The translations under genes were made by a program, and so were the position numbers. The notes below the pieces were generated by a model. That model made no database searches and was not told the origin of the DNA. It was given only the letters and a program-made list of their open reading frames with translations. From contig NZ_CP149574.1 of the NCBI RefSeq assembly GCF_037890675.1, positions 682,001 to 746,000 of the forward strand: a stretch of DNA of 64,000 nt. Direction: 5' to 3'. The DNA is from Methylovirgula sp. 4M-Z18. GTDB taxonomy: Bacteria; Pseudomonadota; Alphaproteobacteria; Rhizobiales; Beijerinckiaceae. Shown here piece by piece: positions 35,983-44,138 of this stretch. Each line of letters opens with the position of its first letter. The stretch's first letter is position 1.

Positions 35983-36333
35983 TTACTTCTTCTTTCCCGG
36001 CATGCCCGTCATCTGCACCTTGTGTGCCGCCAAAATCGCGCCGAGCAGCCCCGGAAAACGCTCGTTGATATCCGCACATCGCGACGCGTTCTGCATCTCC
36101 ACGCCCACCCGTTCCGAGCGGATCAAACCCGCTTCGCGCAAAATACGGAAATGCTGGGAGAGCGTCGATTTCGGAATGTTCCGCTCGTTGACGCGCAAGA
36201 AATTGGAACAGCTCAGCGAGGAATCGGACGACGCGATCCCGGCGTAAATCTGCGCGCGCACAGGATCGGCGAGGGCATGCAGAATGCCTTCGACCGTGAT
36301 GTCCTCTGCGGCCGGGTGAAACAGCGACCTCAT
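35983..36333 (-). CDS. ArsR-type winged-helix regulator
   Basis: A 116-aa DNA-binding protein: ITVEGILHALADPVRAQIYA, then IPKSTLSQHFRILREAGLIR forms the recognition helix and wing. No ELCVCD-type metal-binding site is present, so it is probably not a metal sensor. It is divergent from the SDR gene at 36438 with a 104-bp gap, in which TTCAATGGTTCATATTTCCTGAACTATTGAA contains an imperfect palindrome (TTCAATGGTTCA/TGAACTATTGAA) at 36362-36392, a likely operator for both genes. Confidence 0.83.
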   Translation of the reverse strand: MRSLFHPAAEDITVEGILHALADPVRAQIYAGIASSDSSLSCSNFLRVNERNIPKSTLSQHFRILREAGLIRSERVGVEMQNASRCADINERFPGLLGAILAAHKVQMTGMPGKKK

Positions 36334-36361
36334 GAAATCGATATAGCACGGCTTGCTTTTG

Positions 36362-36392
36362 CTTCAATGGTTCATATTTCCTGAACTATTGA
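36362..36392. promoter_or_regulatory. Imperfect palindrome between ArsR gene and SDR gene
   Basis: TTCAATGGTTCA - 7 nt - TGAACTATTGAA: arms match in 11 of 12 positions. Centred in the divergent intergenic region, it is the probable operator of the ArsR-type regulator for itself and for the SDR at 36438. Confidence 0.55.
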
Positions 36393-36437
36393 AGTTAGGT
36401 GGCCGCACTCCCGGCGCCGTTCGTCATGGAGAACAGA

Positions 36438-37187
36438 ATGTCCAAGTTGAAAAATAAGGTGGCTGTCGTCACGGGCGCATCCAAAGGCATCGGTGCGGCC
36501 ATCGCCCGCGCGCTTGCTGCTGAAGGCGCGTCGGTCGTCGTCAATTACGCGACCAGCAAGGCGGGTGCCGACAAGGTGGTTGGCGAGATCGTCAAGGCGG
36601 GCGGCAAGGCCGTCGCGGTGCAGGGAGACGTATCGAAAGCTGCTGAAGCGCAGGGGCTTATCGACACTGCCGTCAAAAATTATGGCCGTCTCGACATTCT
36701 CGTCAACAATTCGGGCGTTTATGAATTTGCGCCGCTTGAGGCGATCACGGAAGAGCAATTCCACCGGCAATTCAATACCAATGTTCTTGGCCTGCTCTTG
36801 GTGAGCCAGGCCGCGGCCAATCATATCGGCTCCGACGGCGGCAGCATCATTAACATCAGTTCAGTTGCCAGCCGCCTCACGCCGCCGGCAAGCGCGGTTT
36901 ACAGCGGCACCAAAGGCGCTGTGGATTCGATTACGGGCGTGCTCGCGCGTGAGCTTGGACCGAAGCAGATTCGCGTCAACAGCATCAATCCCGGTTTCGT
37001 CGAAACCGAAGGGACGCACGCGGCCGGCGTTGTCGGTTCGGATTTTGCCAATGGGGCCATCGCGCAAACGCCGCTCGGCCGTATCGGCCAGCCGGACGAC
37101 ATTGCCGCCGTTGCCGTCTTCCTGGCGTCCGATGATTCGCGCTGGCTAACCGGCGAAAAGATCATCGCGAGCGGCGGCTTCCGCTAG
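36438..37187 (+). CDS. SDR-family NAD(P)-dependent oxidoreductase
   Basis: Classical short-chain dehydrogenase, 249 aa. Cofactor motif VVTGASKGIGAAIARAL (TGxxxGIG), NNSG structural motif, catalytic Ser in INISSV and YSGTKGA with the catalytic Tyr/Lys (Y-x-x-x-K). It resembles the FabG / glucose-1-dehydrogenase-like group; substrate unknown. ATG 36438 follows GGAGAACAGA. It is divergent from an ArsR-type regulator that probably represses it. Confidence 0.9.
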   Translation: MSKLKNKVAVVTGASKGIGAAIARALAAEGASVVVNYATSKAGADKVVGEIVKAGGKAVAVQGDVSKAAEAQGLIDTAVKNYGRLDILVNNSGVYEFAPLEAITEEQFHRQFNTNVLGLLLVSQAAANHIGSDGGSIINISSVASRLTPPASAVYSGTKGAVDSITGVLARELGPKQIRVNSINPGFVETEGTHAAGVVGSDFANGAIAQTPLGRIGQPDDIAAVAVFLASDDSRWLTGEKIIASGGFR

Positions 37188-37198
37188 GCGTTTTGCAC

Positions 37199-37225
37199 AC
37201 GGGCGCGTTTTCGCGCGCCCGTTTG
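37199..37225. terminator. Bidirectional terminator hairpin
   Basis: ACGGGCGCG-TTTTCG-CGCGCCCGT followed by TTG, between the convergent SDR gene and the minus-strand membrane gene whose stop is at 37226. Confidence 0.65.
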
Positions 37226-37771
37226 TCAGCGCAAGATTTCGATCAGCAAAACCCAGGTGTTGATCACCGCGATCACCAGCGTGAGCAGCATGGCGGCGGC
37301 TATCCAGTAAAATCCGCTTGTGAGCCCGAGTAGCAGCAGCAGGCCCGCGACAATGAATGGCAAACTTTGCAGGTGATTCATTATCAGATGAATCCAAACG
37401 AGCGAAGGACCGGAGAGTCGGCCAATCTTCGCATTGTGCGCTCGCTTTGTGGATCTTACCTGGGAAAATCCGCACAGGAGTCCGATCACAAGGCCCATCA
37501 CCGTCACCTCGCAGCCGTAGGCGGCACGTGACTGGTTGGGAATGAGTGCTGCGATCGCAATCACAAGGGCGCCGGCGAGCGGAATCAATGTCTCGGCCGC
37601 GCGGCCAGGCAAGCGCGGCGTGTTGATGATCCGCTGATGGTTGATCGAAATGGCGACGACGATGAAACCAGTGAGCGTCGCGACCACGCTGGCCGTCGTC
37701 TGAAAGAAGCTGATCCAGGGTTCCACGCGAGATCCGGTTTTATGCCGAGGGTCCCGGAACGATACCATCAA
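37226..37771 (-). CDS. Hypothetical membrane protein
   Basis: A 181-aa protein with four predicted helices: about residues 23-45, 60-80, 88-105 and 133-176 (the last probably two spans). The N-terminal WISFFQTTASVVATLTGFIV resembles small bacterial membrane proteins of unknown function. An alternative GTG start at 37723 (before EPWISFF) would give 165 aa and is plausible. It is convergent with the SDR gene and divergent from the TetR gene at 37897. Confidence 0.65.
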   Translation of the reverse strand: MMVSFRDPRHKTGSRVEPWISFFQTTASVVATLTGFIVVAISINHQRIINTPRLPGRAAETLIPLAGALVIAIAALIPNQSRAAYGCEVTVMGLVIGLLCGFSQVRSTKRAHNAKIGRLSGPSLVWIHLIMNHLQSLPFIVAGLLLLLGLTSGFYWIAAAMLLTLVIAVINTWVLLIEILR

Positions 37772-37864
37772 ATGCCGGCATCAATGCAAGTGTACGATGG
37801 CGCGCCATGCAACGCTCCGCGCAGAGAATCGCGCCCCTTGACTTTCTTCTCTCGCCCCTATAAA

Positions 37865-37882
37865 TGAGTATGCACTCACTCA
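37865..37882. promoter_or_regulatory. Operator-like site upstream of TetR gene
   Basis: TGAGTATGCACTCACTCA, 18 bp, 14 bp before the TetR start. It shares TGAGT at the left and C-TCA at the right, in register, with the site at 38507-38524 that precedes the SDR gene. Confidence 0.55.
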
Positions 37883-37896
37883 AATAGAGCAAACCT

Positions 37897-38469
37897 TTGG
37901 CCCGCCCCTTAAGCGAACAAAAGCGCGAAGCGATCCTTGCCGCCGCGACAGAACTCGTCGCCACGCAGGGCGTCGGCGCGCCGACGGCGAAGATCGCGCA
38001 AAGCGCGGGGCTGGCGGAAGGCACGTTGTTCAAATATTTCGCCACCAAGGACGAGTTGCTCAACCAGCTTTATCTCGCCATCAAGGCGGATCTTGCCGAT
38101 GCGATGCTGAAAGCCTATCCGGCCGAGGCGAGCGTCGTTGAGCGGGCGCGGCATGTGTGGGGCTGCGTGATCGACTGGGGCGCCAAATATCCGCTGAAGC
38201 GCAGGGCAATGCGCCAGCTCACCGTGTCGGATCGCGTCACGGCGGAAACTCGCAAGATCGGCGCCGCCGCCTTCCACGAGGTGAGCGCCATGCTCGATCA
38301 ATGTGCCTCCGAAGGGTTGGTCGCGATCGATGCGGCCGGAGCTTTCGCGGGCGCGATCTTCGATGCGCTGGCCGAGACCACGCTCGAATTCATCGCGCGC
38401 GAGCCGAAGAAGAAAGAGCATTACAAAAGCGCCGGCTTCAAGGCGCTGTGGAATGGAGTTGCGGGGTAG
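37897..38469 (+). CDS. TetR/AcrR-family transcriptional regulator
   Basis: A 190-aa regulator with an N-terminal HTH (GAPTAKIAQSAGLAEGTLFK, then YFATKDELLNQLY). It starts at TTG 37897 (MARPLSEQKREAIL), a rare start supported by the family N-terminus; no in-frame ATG precedes it. Related 18-bp operator-like sites lie just upstream of it and upstream of the SDR gene at 38556, 87 bp downstream, so it likely controls itself and the two-gene SDR unit that follows. Confidence 0.86.
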   Translation: MARPLSEQKREAILAAATELVATQGVGAPTAKIAQSAGLAEGTLFKYFATKDELLNQLYLAIKADLADAMLKAYPAEASVVERARHVWGCVIDWGAKYPLKRRAMRQLTVSDRVTAETRKIGAAAFHEVSAMLDQCASEGLVAIDAAGAFAGAIFDALAETTLEFIAREPKKKEHYKSAGFKALWNGVAG

Positions 38470-38506
38470 AGCAGGGGCCTTTGGCCCTATCTTAGTGTCA
38501 TAATAA

Positions 38507-38524
38507 TGAGTGATTACACGCTCA
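38507..38524. promoter_or_regulatory. Operator-like site upstream of SDR pair
   Basis: TGAGTGATTACACGCTCA, near-palindromic 18-mer located 31 bp before the SDR start at 38556, related to the site at 37865-37882. Confidence 0.55.
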
Positions 38525-38555
38525 TAATCTGAAGCAAGAAATCAAGGAGTTGATC

Positions 38556-39434
38556 ATGTCGAAAATCTGGTTGGTAACCGGCAGCGCCCGCGGCCTCGGC
38601 CGTTCCATCGTCGAAGCGGCGCTCGCCGCCGGCAACAATGTTGTTGCGACAGCACGCGATCCCGAGCGCCTCGCCGATCTTGCAAAGAGCCATCCCGGCC
38701 GCTTGCACCCCTTCGCGCTCGACGTCACGGATGCCGCTGCGGCGCAGGGCGCTGTCGACTTCACAGTGAAAACCTTCGGCCGTCTGGACGTGCTCGTCAA
38801 CAATGCCGGCTTCGGCCATGTCGCGCCGTTCGAACAGACTGACGCGGCCGATTTCAAAGCGCAGATCGACACCAATTTCTACGGCGTCGTCCATCTCATC
38901 CGCGCCGCGCTGCCCGTCATGCGCGCTCAGCGTGCCGGCCATATCATCAACATTTCGTCGGTTGGCGGCCGCGTCGGGACGGCGGGTCTGAGCGCCTATC
39001 AATCGGCCAAATGGGCGGTCGGCGGCCTCACCGAGGTGCTGGCGCAGGAGGTCGCGCCCTTCGGCGTGAAGGTGATCGCGGTCGAGCCCGGCGGCATGCG
39101 CACCGATTGGGGCTTCACCGCGCGCGGCGCGACCAAGCCGCTTATGCCCGAATACGAGCCGAGCGTGGGTGCGATTTCCGCTCTGCTGCAAGGCTATGTC
39201 GGCCAGGAACTCGGCGATCCGGCCAAGATCGGCAAAGTGATCGTCGATCTTTCCAACCGCGACACGCTGCCTGCACACCTGCTGCTCGGCAGCGATGCGG
39301 TCCATGTCTACGCAGCCGCCGACGCCGCGCGCGAGAAAGCGGCGGCGGAATGGGAGGCTGTGAGCGTCTCGACCGATTTCGACGGTTCCGACCTGTCGCA
39401 TCTGCGCAGCCTGCTCGAGGCGCGGCAGGCATGA
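38556..39434 (+). CDS. SDR-family oxidoreductase
   Basis: A 292-aa short-chain dehydrogenase: IWLVTGSARGLGRSIVEAAL (cofactor), NNAGFG, NISSVGG with the catalytic Ser, and SAYQSAKWAVGGL with Tyr/Lys. The C-terminus ends with the HLLLGSDAV motif also seen in the SDR relic at 6522-6755. AAGGAG lies 7 bases before ATG 38556. It overlaps the next SDR gene by 4 nt. Probably controlled by the TetR regulator upstream. Confidence 0.9.
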   Translation: MSKIWLVTGSARGLGRSIVEAALAAGNNVVATARDPERLADLAKSHPGRLHPFALDVTDAAAAQGAVDFTVKTFGRLDVLVNNAGFGHVAPFEQTDAADFKAQIDTNFYGVVHLIRAALPVMRAQRAGHIINISSVGGRVGTAGLSAYQSAKWAVGGLTEVLAQEVAPFGVKVIAVEPGGMRTDWGFTARGATKPLMPEYEPSVGAISALLQGYVGQELGDPAKIGKVIVDLSNRDTLPAHLLLGSDAVHVYAAADAAREKAAAEWEAVSVSTDFDGSDLSHLRSLLEARQA

Positions 39435-40366
39435 GCGGCTGGACGTTGGCGGACATTTCGCCGCAAGACGGCCGCAAGGCCGTCATCACCGGCGCGACGG
39501 GCGGGATCGGTTACGAGACCGCGCTCGCCCTCGCGAAAAAGGGCGCCGATGTGCTGCTGACCGGCCGCGATGCGGCCAAGGGCGCGGCAGCGCTGGCGAA
39601 TATCCGCGCGGTGAGCCCCAGCGCCAAGATTCGTTACGCGGATCTCGATCTTGCCGATCTGGCCTCCGTCGAATCCTTTGCCGACCGGCTTGCGGGGGAG
39701 CAGGGCGCGGTCGATCTTCTCGTCAACAATGCGGGGGTGATGGCGCCGCCGACGCGCTTCGAAACGAAGAATGGTTTCGAACTGCAATTCGGCACCAATT
39801 ATCTCGGCCATTTCGTGCTGACGAAACGCCTCTTGCCCCTGCTGCGCAAAGGGAACCGTACGCGCGTCGTCAATGTCAGCAGCGCCGCGCACCGCCTCCT
39901 CGCCGATATTCATTTCGACGATCTGCAATGGCAAAAGCGCTATGATCCGTGGCGCGCCTATGCCCAATCGAAACTCGCGATGATCCTCTTCGCCTTCGGA
40001 CTGCAGCGCCGCAGCGATGCCCATGGCTGGGGCCTGATGAGCAATGCCGCCCATCCGGGCTATGCGCGCACCGGCCTGCAGACCAGCGGTCCGCGCCTGG
40101 GGCGCAGCAGCGCATCGCTGCAGGAGCGCGCCATGCTGTGGCTTGGGCCGCTCCTGTCGCAATCGGCGGCCGCGGGCGCTTTGCCGACTTTGTTCGCCGC
40201 GACCGCGCTGCAGGCCAAACCCGGCGGCTATTACGGCCCGCAGCAGATGTTCGAGCTGAAAGGGCCGGTCGGCACGGCAAAAATCGGCGCACGGGCGCAG
40301 GACAAGGACTTGGCCACGCGCCTGTGGGCCGTGTCCGAGGATTTGACCGGCCCGTGGCCGAAATGA
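39431..40366 (+). CDS. SDR-family oxidoreductase (retinol-dehydrogenase-like)
   Basis: A 311-aa SDR. KAVITGATGGIGYETALALA is the cofactor motif, NNAGVMAPP follows, VNVSSAAH carries Ser and YAQSKLAMILFAF the Tyr/Lys pair. The length and the SSAAH...YAQSKLA arrangement are like the retinol dehydrogenase / WW-domain oxidoreductase branch. The start at 39431 overlaps the preceding SDR stop (ATGA). A much longer open frame upstream is only the shadow of the preceding gene. Confidence 0.89.
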   Translation: MSGWTLADISPQDGRKAVITGATGGIGYETALALAKKGADVLLTGRDAAKGAAALANIRAVSPSAKIRYADLDLADLASVESFADRLAGEQGAVDLLVNNAGVMAPPTRFETKNGFELQFGTNYLGHFVLTKRLLPLLRKGNRTRVVNVSSAAHRLLADIHFDDLQWQKRYDPWRAYAQSKLAMILFAFGLQRRSDAHGWGLMSNAAHPGYARTGLQTSGPRLGRSSASLQERAMLWLGPLLSQSAAAGALPTLFAATALQAKPGGYYGPQQMFELKGPVGTAKIGARAQDKDLATRLWAVSEDLTGPWPK

Positions 40367-40370
40367 CGAA

Positions 40371-40406
40371 ACCAGGACTGCGGGTCTTGCGCCCGCGGTC
40401 CGATCC
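40371..40406. repeat. GGACCGCGG-type hairpin repeat
   Basis: GGACTGCGGGTCTTGCGCCCGCGGTCC is an imperfect inverted repeat just after the SDR gene, of the same family as the hairpins at 30799, 55859 and 63213. It may act as a terminator-like structure. Confidence 0.45.
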
Positions 40407-40466
40407 CTCGCCTTTCTTGCTCATGTCCCTAAATGATGGTCGATTTCGTCATTCCGGGACTTCTTA

Positions 40467-41450
40467 ATGCCACCCCTTTCCGTTCTCGATCTCGCGCCCG
40501 TCGTGCTCGGCGCCACGCCGGCCGATGCTTTCCGCAATTCCGTGCGCCTCGCCCAGGCCGCCGAGCGGCTCGGCTACAACCGCTTCTGGCTCGCCGAGCA
40601 TCACAACATGACCGGCATCGCCAGCGCCGCGACCTCGGTGGTCATCGGCCATGTGGCGGGGCAAACCAAGACGATCCGCGTCGGGGCGGGCGGCATCATG
40701 CTGCCCAATCACGCGCCGCTGATCATCGCCGAGCAGTTCGGCACGCTCGAGGAGCTTTATCCCGGCCGCATCGACCTTGGCCTTGGCCGCGCGCCCGGCA
40801 CCGACCAGCTCACCTTGCGCGCGCTGCGGCGCGATCCCGCCGCCGCCGACCAATTTCCCCAGGACGTGCTCGAGTTGCAGGCGCTGCTCGCGCCCGACGA
40901 GCCGGGCCAGAAGATCCGCGCGGTGCCGGGCCGCGGCCTCAAGGTGCCGTTGTGGATCCTGGGCTCGAGCCTGTTCGGCTCGCAGCTCGCCGCCCATTTC
41001 GGCCTGCCCTACGCCTTCGCCTCGCATTTCGCGCCGGATGCGCTGATGCCGGCACTGCAGGTCTATCGCGAGCGTTTCCAGCCGTCCGAGCAGCTTGCAA
41101 AGCCCTATGCCATGGTGGCCGCCAATGTCATCGTCGCGGACACCGACGCCGAGGCGCGCCGGCTCTTCACCTCGCAGCAACAGGCCTTCACCAATATGGT
41201 GCGCGGCACGCGCGGCCTGCTCTCGCCGCCGATCGACGATATCGAAACCTATTGGACGCCGGCCGAGAAGGCGCAGGCCTCGCGCATGCTGGCCTGCGCT
41301 TTCGTGGGTTCACGCGAGACGGTGCGCGCGGGGCTGACGCGGTTTGTGGAGGAGACGAAGGCGGACGAACTGATCATCGCGGGCGCGATTTTCGATCAGG
41401 ACGCGCGGGTCAGGTCGTATGAGCTACTGGCGGAAATGTGGGGCGCTTAA
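40467..41450 (+). CDS. LLM-class flavin-dependent oxidoreductase
   Basis: Bacterial luciferase-like monooxygenase, 327 aa, of the MsnO8 type. The N-terminus [20 protein letters not shown], the [20 protein letters not shown] segment and [20 protein letters not shown] with GLGRAPGTD are characteristic. These enzymes use FMNH2 from a partner reductase; substrate unknown. ATG 40467 lies 100 bp after the SDR pair with a hairpin repeat between, so co-transcription is uncertain. Confidence 0.9.
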   Translation: MPPLSVLDLAPVVLGATPADAFRNSVRLAQAAERLGYNRFWLAEHHNMTGIASAATSVVIGHVAGQTKTIRVGAGGIMLPNHAPLIIAEQFGTLEELYPGRIDLGLGRAPGTDQLTLRALRRDPAAADQFPQDVLELQALLAPDEPGQKIRAVPGRGLKVPLWILGSSLFGSQLAAHFGLPYAFASHFAPDALMPALQVYRERFQPSEQLAKPYAMVAANVIVADTDAEARRLFTSQQQAFTNMVRGTRGLLSPPIDDIETYWTPAEKAQASRMLACAFVGSRETVRAGLTRFVEETKADELIIAGAIFDQDARVRSYELLAEMWGA

Positions 41451-41565
41451 ATATAGAAGGGTATGGTTTTTGAGATATAATCAACGATCATCGCGAGCAA
41501 AGCAATTCAACTCACAACTAGGCGAGCAGAAGCTAAGCAGATCACGCTTCTCTCTCCCGGCCACT

Positions 41566-41889
41566 TTACCAATCGATACCAAATAGCTTTCTCTGCGTTA
41601 CTGTTATAGCGCTGGGCTCTATCCCATCTTCTCTCTTTTCATGGTAATATTTTTTGTAGCGCTCAAGCTTGTAAAATAAGGTTCCATGAATCCCCATGGC
41701 GTCCCGCTTTCGAATTGGACGTTGCCAAATCCGCCGCAATGCATCGTGAACCGCAAGCGCGGTTAAATCCTCGACGTATTGAATCTCTTGACGGGGCTCA
41801 GGAAATACGAGGTAGAATTCCTCATCGGTAGCTTGAAAAATACTGAAGGTGCAATTGAGTGCGCCATCTATGATTTGAATGTTTTTCAC
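41566..41889 (-). CDS. Hypothetical protein
   Basis: A 107-aa soluble protein, not recognised. It has a mixed alpha/beta look (IQIIDGALNCTFSIFQATDE, then FYLVFPEPRQEIQYVED) and a basic middle (ALRRIWQRPIRKRDAMG). AT-richer than the flanking genes and isolated between plus-strand genes, so possibly acquired. Confidence 0.6.
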   Translation of the reverse strand: MKNIQIIDGALNCTFSIFQATDEEFYLVFPEPRQEIQYVEDLTALAVHDALRRIWQRPIRKRDAMGIHGTLFYKLERYKKYYHEKREDGIEPSAITVTQRKLFGIDW

Positions 41890-42050
41890 GCTCCAGAAAC
41901 TCCGAAACCGTTCAGCGGTAATTTATTACTTCTTCTCATTACCATATTCAATCTACCGACGTCCCGAAGGGTTTCTTCGTTTCACTGGCGATGATGAAGA
42001 ATCGTAGGTCTCGGCTCAGGCACATGGTATAATGCAATAAGGGGCTTTCC

Positions 42051-42431
42051 ATGAGATGGTTTTTGGGCGTCCTGTTGGCCTCGATCGTCGCCGTTGCGGC
42101 CTTCGCGCAGGATTCGCCATACCGAAAAGAATTGACCCGCACCGACCTCACCGGCACGAACATGGAGGCCATCACCAGCATCAACGAAATCCAGCCGGGC
42201 CAATCGTCGATGCGCCACATCCATCACGGCGAAGAATCGTTCTATGTCCTCGAAGGCGCGATGATCGAGCTGCCCGACGGCAAGCAAGTACCTTTCCCGA
42301 CCGGCACGACGGACATCAACCACCGCGACATGCCGCACGGCGCCTTCAAGGTCGTGGGCGACAAGACGCTCAAATATCTGTCGGTGCATATCGTGGACAA
42401 AGGCAAGCCGCTCTACGACAGCCCGCCGTAG
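42051..42431 (+). CDS. Secreted cupin-domain protein
   Basis: A 126-aa protein with an N-terminal signal peptide (MRWFLGVLLASIVAVAAFAQ, cleavage near residue 20) and one cupin barrel. MRHIHHGEESFYVLEGAMIE gives the His/His/Glu ligands and HRDMPHGAFKVVGDKTLKYL the later His. Small periplasmic cupins of this kind are common in proteobacteria and of unknown substrate. Confidence 0.83.
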   Translation: MRWFLGVLLASIVAVAAFAQDSPYRKELTRTDLTGTNMEAITSINEIQPGQSSMRHIHHGEESFYVLEGAMIELPDGKQVPFPTGTTDINHRDMPHGAFKVVGDKTLKYLSVHIVDKGKPLYDSPP

Positions 42432-42568
42432 GGGCTTTTGGGGAGGGGCGTGCGGGATCTCTGGCGTGATTTTTGACTAGGATAGGCGGGTGCGGTCGTA
42501 CGAATTACTGGCGGAAGGGTAGGAGTGACTAGGCGAGCGGCGTGCTATCGATTGCTTTGAGACCAGAA

Positions 42569-43885
42569 TCAAACGCTAGGATATGAAAAGGGTTCGCGTT
42601 CTATCCTGATGAGTTCCGAGATGCCGAGCAGTCCCATTTGCAGCTCTGGGGCACTTCTCTCCCTTACGTCTCGATATAGTCCTAGGAATTGACCGATCAT
42701 TTCGCTTATTTTTGCGTCGATATTTCTCCAAATTTGATCGTCGTTGCAGAACCAATAATGTTTGCCCCAACCGTCGATCATGGCGTCAAGTTTTTTCAGT
42801 GTACCGAGCAACGTCTCAGGACGTACTGAATGCTTGCCCCCTTTCATCAAGTTGAAGGATTTTTTGCCGTTCTTAAGCAACGTATCGATGGATGTGAGAA
42901 ATTTCTTTTGTGCTTTCTGACTCGGTCGAATAGCACCGGGGCAGAAATTGATGCCTAAGAAATCAAACCCGTCACGAACTGATATGCCGCCTTTCAAAGT
43001 TTTTTCTGGCGACAAGGTCATACCAAGTTCGGCGAGAAGTTTTTCGGCTCTTGCTAGCCGCGCATTCGCTGCTTTCATCGTTGGAGCCAGGATAACGATA
43101 TCGTCGATGTATCGGATGCAGCGACAATCACCTTCGTTCATTTTTTGATCGAATTCTGCGAGCACGATGTTCCCGAGAAGCGGAGATAGCGAATTTCCCT
43201 GCGCAACTCCAATATCTTCGATCGGCCAGTCTGCTTGGTGCTTTCGAAGCTCCTCAAGATTCTCCAGTTCAACGCGAATGGCCTCGGAAAAGAAATTAGT
43301 AAATTCAGAATCATTAGTTGCTTTCGCAATGATCTCCGTGACCATTGGTTTCGAAATTCTCGTAAAGAACGACTGGATATCGCCACATACGACAAAGCGA
43401 GTGCCGCCTTCTATAGCGTCGAGCACAGCCTTGATAGCGGCGGGGACCGCAGATATACGCTCGCCTCGCACTATCTTCTGACCCTCAGTTGTCCTCTTCT
43501 GCTTTTCTGATCGGATACCGCCGAAGCTATATTTAGTTTTAACGAACGGCTTCAAAGCGGGAACATCAATAAGAACATTTAGAATTGCCCGCTGGACAAT
43601 ACGACTTTCCACTGGCGCCAAGACGATAGGACGCACTTTGCCAGTTTTGTGCCCCTTACCATCAAGCTTAGGTATGGGGACACCTTTAGCGGCAGGAAAG
43701 GAGAACTTTCCGCGCGCGAGTCGATAACTCAGTGACCTCAATTTAGATGAGGAGTCTTCCTGAAATCTTGAAATCTCCGCGCGAACTTCGTGAGACTTAG
43801 AAGAACGTCCATTTTCCTGGATTGTGCGCCATGCACTTTCCAAGTTTTTTGTTGATCGAACTTTCTTTAATAAATCTTGCTTCAC
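42569..43885 (-). CDS. Reverse transcriptase, group II-like, without intron
   Basis: A 438-aa RNA-directed DNA polymerase. RT motifs in order: KVRPIVLAPVESRIVQRAIL (about 83-102), FVVCGDIQSFFTRI with the first catalytic Asp (164-177), AQGNSLSPLLGNIVLAEFD (228-246), RYIDDIVIL with the catalytic Asp pair (259-267), and LSPEKT plus FDFLGINF (291-313). The C-terminal LDAMIDGWGKHYWF (366-379) resembles the maturase/thumb region of group II intron RTs. No HNH domain or intron domain V was found. Composition is AT-richer than neighbours. Just upstream lies a 133-bp sequence present twice (43926 and 44305). Defence or retroelement roles are possible; none is shown. Confidence 0.88.
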   Translation of the reverse strand: MKQDLLKKVRSTKNLESAWRTIQENGRSSKSHEVRAEISRFQEDSSSKLRSLSYRLARGKFSFPAAKGVPIPKLDGKGHKTGKVRPIVLAPVESRIVQRAILNVLIDVPALKPFVKTKYSFGGIRSEKQKRTTEGQKIVRGERISAVPAAIKAVLDAIEGGTRFVVCGDIQSFFTRISKPMVTEIIAKATNDSEFTNFFSEAIRVELENLEELRKHQADWPIEDIGVAQGNSLSPLLGNIVLAEFDQKMNEGDCRCIRYIDDIVILAPTMKAANARLARAEKLLAELGMTLSPEKTLKGGISVRDGFDFLGINFCPGAIRPSQKAQKKFLTSIDTLLKNGKKSFNLMKGGKHSVRPETLLGTLKKLDAMIDGWGKHYWFCNDDQIWRNIDAKISEMIGQFLGLYRDVRERSAPELQMGLLGISELIRIEREPFSYPSV

Positions 43886-43900
43886 GTCTTTGGGGTTCTG

Positions 43901-44134
43901 TCAGTGAGCCCAACCCGCCCGACGCTGAGTGCTGAACTCCGCAGTGGTTCCTTTCGGTCCTTGCCGCGCAATCGAGGTTTCGACTTTCGCCTCCGCCCCG
44001 CCGTAGAAGGTGCCCACGGTCCCGACGGTATGACCGCCTGCCGCGAAACCTACTAGAGTTAGCCCAATCAAGAGAAGCGGAATTGCTTGCCGCCCCGCCA
44101 GATCAGTCAATGCCAAGTTGGCACGTTTTTGCAT
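43901..44134 (-). CDS. Small membrane-anchored peptide carrying the duplicated segment
   Basis: A 77-aa ORF. An N-terminal basic region and one hydrophobic span (AIPLLLIGLTLVGFAAGG, about residues 17-34) precede a soluble tail (VGTVGTFYGGAEAKVETSIA) ending in HAH-like sequence. From LVGFAAGG onward it is encoded by the 133-bp repeat copy A. It is 16 bp upstream of the reverse transcriptase on the same strand, so it may be co-transcribed. Coding status is uncertain. Confidence 0.4.
   Translation of the reverse strand: MQKRANLALTDLAGRQAIPLLLIGLTLVGFAAGGHTVGTVGTFYGGAEAKVETSIARQGPKGTTAEFSTQRRAGWAH
43926..44058. repeat. 133-bp direct repeat, copy A (RT-proximal)
   Basis: It begins TGAGTGCTGAACTCCGCAGT and ends CCTACTAGAG. 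It is identical to 44305-44437 except at 44048 (A here, T at 44427). Sequences on both sides of the two copies differ, so the duplicated unit is exactly this block. GC-rich, in contrast to the AT-rich reverse transcriptase beside it. Confidence 0.9.
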
Positions 44135-44138
44135 ATGT

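Noticed and set aside
39011-39430. An N-terminal extension of the second SDR gene to 39011
   Set aside because: It is the out-of-frame shadow of the preceding SDR; the 4-nt ATGA overlap and the family N-terminus fix the start at 39431.
42569-43885. Calling the RT part of an active group II intron
   Set aside because: No domain V hairpin, intron boundary motif (GUGYG ... AY) or endonuclease domain was found around it.
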